Below, piece by piece: positions 60,150-64,000 of a stretch of DNA of 64,000 nucleotides. Source of the DNA: Lachnospiraceae bacterium UBA3762 (GTDB lineage: Bacteria > Bacillota > Clostridia > Lachnospirales > Lachnospiraceae); the NCBI GenBank assembly GCA_002371615.1, contig DFGA01000038.1, positions 17,372-81,371 of the forward strand, read 5' to 3'. Both the position numbers and the translations under genes were made by a program. The notes under the pieces are model-generated. The model was not told the origin of the DNA and did no database searches. It was given only the letters and a program-made list of their open reading frames with translations. The first letter of the stretch is position 1. Each line of letters opens with the position of its first letter.

Positions 60150-62258
60150 ATGAAAAAATTCGATGACAAAGAATACTACGTAAACAGAGAACTGTCATGG
60201 CTGATGTTCGATGAAAGGGTACTCGGTGAGGCAACGGATACGTCCAATCCGCTTATGGACCGACTCAAATTTCTGTCTATAACGGCTTCGAATCTTGATG
60301 AGTTTTTCATGGTAAGAGTGGCATCTCTTATTGATATGCAGCATGCCGATTACAGTAAACGCGACATTGCCGGGATGACTATCGATGAGCAGCTTGAGAA
60401 AATATCCAAAAAGACACATGAACTCGTTGAAACACAGTATTTTGTCCTGATGCACACCCTGCTTCCGCTGATGGAATCCGAAGGGATCCGTTTTATCACA
60501 AAGCATGAGGAGCTGACGACGGAGCAGGGGCAATTTGTCGACAGATACTTTGAAGAGGAAGTATATCCTGTTCTTACACCGATGGCCGTTGACTCTTCAA
60601 GACCGTTTCCTCTCGTCAGGAACCAGACGCTTAACATCGGTGCACTTATCGGGAAAAAGGGTGAAGAGTCCCGTGATTTTGCAACCGTTCAGGTTCCGGG
60701 AGTGCTTGACAGAATTGTTGAGATACCGTGCGAAGAGGGCAGATGCTTCATACTTCTCGAGGAAGTGATCGAGCGTAATATGCACAAGCTGTTCCTCAAT
60801 TATGATGTGTACTGTGCATATCCGTACAGGATAATGAGAAATGCCGACCTTACGATAGATGAGGAAGAGGCGGCTGATCTTCTAAAAGAGATCGAAAAAC
60901 AGATAAAGCGCAGGCAGTGGGGAGAGGTTATCAGACTTGAGGTGGCGGATGATATCGATCCGGGACTTATGGAGATACTTAAAAAGGAACTGTCCGTAAG
61001 ATCCGATAACATATACAGGATCGCAGGCCCCATCGACCTGACATTCCTTATGAAACTGTACGGGTTAGAAGGATTCGATCATTTAAAGACCCCGCGGTAT
61101 GTTCCGCAAGCTGTGCCGGAGATTAGCGACGGGGCTGATATTTTTGAGGCAATACGAAATCATGATATCCTGATGCATCATCCCTATCAGACTTTTGCAC
61201 CGGTTATCGATTTTGTAAAAAGTGCAGCCAAGGATCCGGAGGTTTTGGCGATCAAGCAGACGCTTTACCGTGTCAGCGGTAATTCGCCAATAATCGCGGC
61301 ACTTGCCGAGGCGGCGGAAAATGGAAAACAGGTAACTGTTCTTGTCGAACTCAAGGCAAGATTTGATGAAGAGCATAATATAGTATGGGCACGAAAGCTC
61401 GAGAAAGCGGGGTGCCATGTAATATACGGTCTTGTGGGACTCAAGACACACTGCAAGATCACGCTTGTTGTACGCCGTGAGGAAGACGGTATCAGACGGT
61501 ATGTGCACCTCGGAACCGGGAACTACAATGACAGTACCGCGAAGCTATATACGGATGTGGGACTCCTTACCTGTGCCGAACAGATAGGAGAAGATGCTAC
61601 GGCTGTATTTAACATGCTTAGCGGGTATTCGGAACCGCTTTACTGGAACAGACTCTCTCTTGCTCCATTATGGCTCAAGGACAGATTCCTTCATCTTATC
61701 GGAAGGGAAGCTGCGAACGCGCGTGACGGGAAAAAGGCACACATAATCGCAAAGGTCAACTCAATATGTGACAGGGAAGTCATACAGGCTCTTTACGATG
61801 CCTCCTGTGCCGGTGTTAAGATTGAACTGATCGTCCGCGGAATATGCTGTTTAAAACCCGGGATCAAGGGTGTATCGGAGAATATAACCGTCAGATCCAT
61901 AGTCGGGGATTTTCTTGAACACAGCAGGATATTCTATTTCGAGAATGCGGGAAACAGTGAAGTGTACTGCGGATCATCGGACTGGATGCCAAGGAATCTC
62001 TTAAGGCGTGTGGAAATATTGTTCCCGATACTTGACGAGAGACTCAAAGAGAGAGTAATTTATATACTCGAAACACTTCTGGCGGATACGGTAAAGGCAC
62101 GAATCGAAAAGCCGGACGGTACATACGAACGTATAGAACGACGTGGAAGAGACCTTGTATGCGCACAGGATACGTTCTGCGAATGGGCCAAAGGACTTGT
62201 TGCGACCAAAGATCCCACCCAAAACAGCAGAGTGTTTATTCCGATCGAAGGAGCATAA
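60150..62258 (+). CDS. ppk1: Polyphosphate kinase 1
   Basis: A 702-residue enzyme that builds polyphosphate from ATP and can run in reverse. All four PPK1 domains are present: the N-terminal helical domain (YVNRELSWLMFDERVL), the head domain, and two phospholipase-D-like C domains. The C domains contain GLKTHCKITLVVRRE (phosphohistidine site), HLGTGNYNDSTAKLYTD and FLEHSRIFYF. ATG 60150 is chosen because AAGAGG lies eight bases upstream; the ATG at 60144 is too close. With ppx directly upstream, the pair can both make and degrade polyphosphate, probably as a phosphate store or stress response. Confidence 0.95.
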   Translation: MKKFDDKEYYVNRELSWLMFDERVLGEATDTSNPLMDRLKFLSITASNLDEFFMVRVASLIDMQHADYSKRDIAGMTIDEQLEKISKKTHELVETQYFVLMHTLLPLMESEGIRFITKHEELTTEQGQFVDRYFEEEVYPVLTPMAVDSSRPFPLVRNQTLNIGALIGKKGEESRDFATVQVPGVLDRIVEIPCEEGRCFILLEEVIERNMHKLFLNYDVYCAYPYRIMRNADLTIDEEEAADLLKEIEKQIKRRQWGEVIRLEVADDIDPGLMEILKKELSVRSDNIYRIAGPIDLTFLMKLYGLEGFDHLKTPRYVPQAVPEISDGADIFEAIRNHDILMHHPYQTFAPVIDFVKSAAKDPEVLAIKQTLYRVSGNSPIIAALAEAAENGKQVTVLVELKARFDEEHNIVWARKLEKAGCHVIYGLVGLKTHCKITLVVRREEDGIRRYVHLGTGNYNDSTAKLYTDVGLLTCAEQIGEDATAVFNMLSGYSEPLYWNRLSLAPLWLKDRFLHLIGREAANARDGKKAHIIAKVNSICDREVIQALYDASCAGVKIELIVRGICCLKPGIKGVSENITVRSIVGDFLEHSRIFYFENAGNSEVYCGSSDWMPRNLLRRVEILFPILDERLKERVIYILETLLADTVKARIEKPDGTYERIERRGRDLVCAQDTFCEWAKGLVATKDPTQNSRVFIPIEGA

Positions 62259-62284
62259 AAATATTAGTACAAAGGAGCGAGCAA

Positions 62285-62542
62285 ATGTTTGATAAGGACG
62301 TGGTAAATTTCTTTCTTGATAATCAGAGCCGTCTCTTTGATGAGGATGTGGCATCTACACCTGAGGAAGCTCAGGATTTTCTTGAGGATTCGATGGCCGA
62401 AGTCGTTGACAGCATAGACGAGGTCATCGAGTATTTCGATGAGATGGGAGTCGATACCGACGGTATGAGCGAGGATGAGATAGAGCAGCAGGCGGAAGTT
62501 TTCGCCCTTCCCGACGGCCGGTACCTTGTAGTGAGTTCTTAG
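62285..62542 (+). CDS. Small acidic conserved protein of unknown function
   Basis: An 85-residue protein, strongly acidic and mostly helical (FLDNQSRLFDEDVASTPEEA, then MAEVVDSIDEVIEYFDEMG), with a short strand ending (ALPDGRYLVVSS). AAGGAG lies seven bases before the ATG. No motif, signal peptide or metal site is visible, and I do not recognise a family with a known role. It lies between ppk1 and an ABC-F gene and probably shares their transcript. Confidence 0.65.
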   Translation: MFDKDVVNFFLDNQSRLFDEDVASTPEEAQDFLEDSMAEVVDSIDEVIEYFDEMGVDTDGMSEDEIEQQAEVFALPDGRYLVVSS

Positions 62543-62567
62543 ATGCTGATATGAGGAGAATTTTTTT

Positions 62568-64000
62568 ATGATAAGTGCAAATAACGTAACGTACCGCGTA
62601 GGCAAGAAGGCCCTATTTGAAGATGTAAACATCAAGTTTACCGAGGGTAACTGCTACGGCCTTATCGGTGCGAACGGAGCAGGAAAATCAACCTTTTTGA
62701 AGATCCTTTCCGGAGAACTTGATACAACCAATGGAGATATTGCAATCACTCCGGGACAAAGACTCTCTGTTCTTGAACAGGATCATTTCAAGTATGACAA
62801 TTATACGGTTATGGATACCGTAATTATGGGAAACCAGCGGCTGTATGATGTAATGAAGGAAAAGGATGCCATATATGCGAAGGAGAATTTTTCCGACGAG
62901 GATGGTATAAGAGCAAGTGAGCTTGAGGCGGAATTTGCAGAGATGGACGGCTGGGAAGCCGAGTCAAATGCCGCAACACTTCTTAACGGACTGGGTATAG
63001 AAACCGATCTTCACTACAGCATGGTAGGAGACCTTACAGGCCCCCAGAAGGTCAAGGTATTGCTTGCAAGAGCCCTTTTCGGATCTCCGGATATACTGCT
63101 TCTTGACGAGCCTACGAACCATCTTGATCTTGATGCCATAGAATGGCTTGAAGAGTTCCTTATAAACTTTGACAATACCGTTATCGTTGTCAGCCATGAC
63201 AGATACTTCCTGAATAAGGTATGTACTCATACGGCGGATATCGACTACGGCAAGATCCAGCTCTATGCCGGAAACTATGATTTCTGGTATGAATCAAGCC
63301 AGCTCCTCATACAGCAGATGAAGGAAGCAAACAAGAAGAAGGAAGAGAAAATCAAGGAACTCCAGGAGTTCATTTCCAGATTCTCCGCTAACGCATCCAA
63401 GTCAAAACAGGCTACAAGCCGTAAGAGAGCACTTGAGAAGATCGAACTTGACGAGATCAAACCCTCCAGCCGTAAATATCCGTATATTGATTTTCGCCCC
63501 GACAGGGAGATAGGAAACGAGGTCTTAACCGTTGAGGGTATTTCCAAAACAATAGACGGCGTCAAGGTGCTCGATAATATTTCGTTTATACTCGGACACG
63601 ACGATAAGGTTGCATTTGTCGGAACCAATGAGCTTGCCAAGACAACACTCTTTCGGATACTCATGGGAGAAATTGAACCCGATGAGGGAACATACAAATG
63701 GGGTGTAACCACATCGCAGGCATACTTCCCGAGGGATTACACCGAGGAATTTAATCATGATTACACCATAACGGAATGGCTGACGGGGTACTCACCTGTG
63801 AAGGATGTTACATATGTAAGAGGCTTCCTTGGTCGTATGCTGTTTCCCGGTGAAGACGGTGTCAAGAAGATCAACATCCTCTCCGGAGGAGAGAAAGTCA
63901 GATGCCTTCTTTCCAAGATGATGATAAGCGGCGCGAACATTCTCATACTTGATGAGCCCACAAACCATCTGGATATGGAGAGTATTACGGCACTTAATAA
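62568..64000 (+). CDS. ABC-F family ATPase, YbiT-like (partial, runs off the window)
   Basis: At least 477 residues, open to the right edge. Two ABC domains are joined by a Lys/Glu-rich helical linker (about 245-290). Domain 1 has Walker A GANGAGKST (about 34-42) and Walker B LLLDEPTNHLDLD, but its signature is LTGPQ (156) instead of LSGGQ. Domain 2 has a degenerate Walker A, GTNELAKTT (352), where the second Gly is Ala but Lys-Thr remain, and a normal signature LSGGEK (438). I recall these changes as typical of the YbiT branch. ABC-F proteins bind the ribosome E site and rescue stalls or give antibiotic protection; there are no membrane helices. AGGAG lies ahead of the ATG. Confidence 0.9.
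   Translation, partial: MISANNVTYRVGKKALFEDVNIKFTEGNCYGLIGANGAGKSTFLKILSGELDTTNGDIAITPGQRLSVLEQDHFKYDNYTVMDTVIMGNQRLYDVMKEKDAIYAKENFSDEDGIRASELEAEFAEMDGWEAESNAATLLNGLGIETDLHYSMVGDLTGPQKVKVLLARALFGSPDILLLDEPTNHLDLDAIEWLEEFLINFDNTVIVVSHDRYFLNKVCTHTADIDYGKIQLYAGNYDFWYESSQLLIQQMKEANKKKEEKIKELQEFISRFSANASKSKQATSRKRALEKIELDEIKPSSRKYPYIDFRPDREIGNEVLTVEGISKTIDGVKVLDNISFILGHDDKVAFVGTNELAKTTLFRILMGEIEPDEGTYKWGVTTSQAYFPRDYTEEFNHDYTITEWLTGYSPVKDVTYVRGFLGRMLFPGEDGVKKINILSGGEKVRCLLSKMMISGANILILDEPTNHLDMESITALN

Overview
This window is a dense, gene-packed stretch of chromosome from an anaerobic Firmicute, most likely a Lachnospiraceae member of the Butyrivibrio/Roseburia/Pseudobutyrivibrio kind. The grounds are a clostridial-type single-chain PurL of about 1260 residues, RadA preceded by the small protein that Lachnospiraceae annotations often mislabel 'endosialidase', a KDPG aldolase fused to a VOC-like domain, a [FeFe]-hydrogenase-like chemoreceptor, strong GGAGG ribosome sites, and plant-polysaccharide functions (GH2, GH10, hexuronate/KDG catabolism). 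Species cannot be named from the sequence alone. I see no rRNA, tRNA, CRISPR array, insertion sequence or prophage, and no gene-free stretch longer than about 250 bases.

Layout. 1-2452 (+): the end of an SDR dehydrogenase, then KDG kinase and KDPG aldolase, a hexuronate/gluconate branch feeding pyruvate and glyceraldehyde-3-phosphate. 2697-5450 (+): a TetR regulator with two palindromic operator candidates, a CPBP membrane protease and an MFS exporter. 5499-7122 (-): an unrecognised protein with a disturbed start. 7321-24844 (+): a long co-directional run holding an SH3/glucosaminidase cell-wall hydrolase, a membrane protein with a cohesin-like ectodomain and an extremely acidic tail, ClpC, a small conserved protein, RadA, PurL, a degenerate-GGDEF/EAL protein, QueH and ArgS. 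24998-27574 (+): ClpB behind a CIRCE operator. 27578-29533 (-): a soluble chemoreceptor with a hydrogenase H-cluster domain.

29730-37255 (+): an AraC regulator, sugar ABC transporter (lipoprotein, two permeases) and GH2 beta-galactosidase form an oligosaccharide-uptake locus. A strong terminator after the binding-protein gene would set its expression above the permeases. 37298-39888 (-): a GH10 xylanase lipoprotein and a DUF2130 protein. 40000-42823 (+): an overlapping trio of alpha/beta hydrolase, HxxxDG acyltransferase and zinc-ribbon membrane protein. 42900-44918 (-): a Cache-type chemoreceptor. 45094-48622 (+): glutathione peroxidase, a cation diffusion facilitator, an SGNH hydrolase and a membrane phosphoesterase.

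48635-51712 (-): a complete ECF transporter (S, duplicated ATPase, T). 51843-54207 (-): a MurD-like ligase and a CapA-like protein. 54280-56935 (-): a zinc-ribbon membrane protein, an S1-domain RNA-binding protein and a MATE exporter. 57044-62542 (+): an exported bactofilin-like protein, AroQ chorismate mutase, Ppx and Ppk1 (polyphosphate turnover) and a small acidic protein. 62568-64000 (+): an ABC-F ATPase cut by the window edge.

The most notable non-gene signal is a family of short, partly palindromic intergenic elements (cores GTAGGCCAC and GAGCTTCWAATGGMGTGGCTCTC). They recur at gene junctions at 3283, 5456, 24948, 34071, 58170 and 60109, mostly just upstream of a ribosome site, and several supply the stop codon of the gene before. 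A second repeat type, built on GGGGACGGTTCTTT, occurs at 37256 and 51814. All family assignments rest on motifs read by eye; no database search or computation was run.
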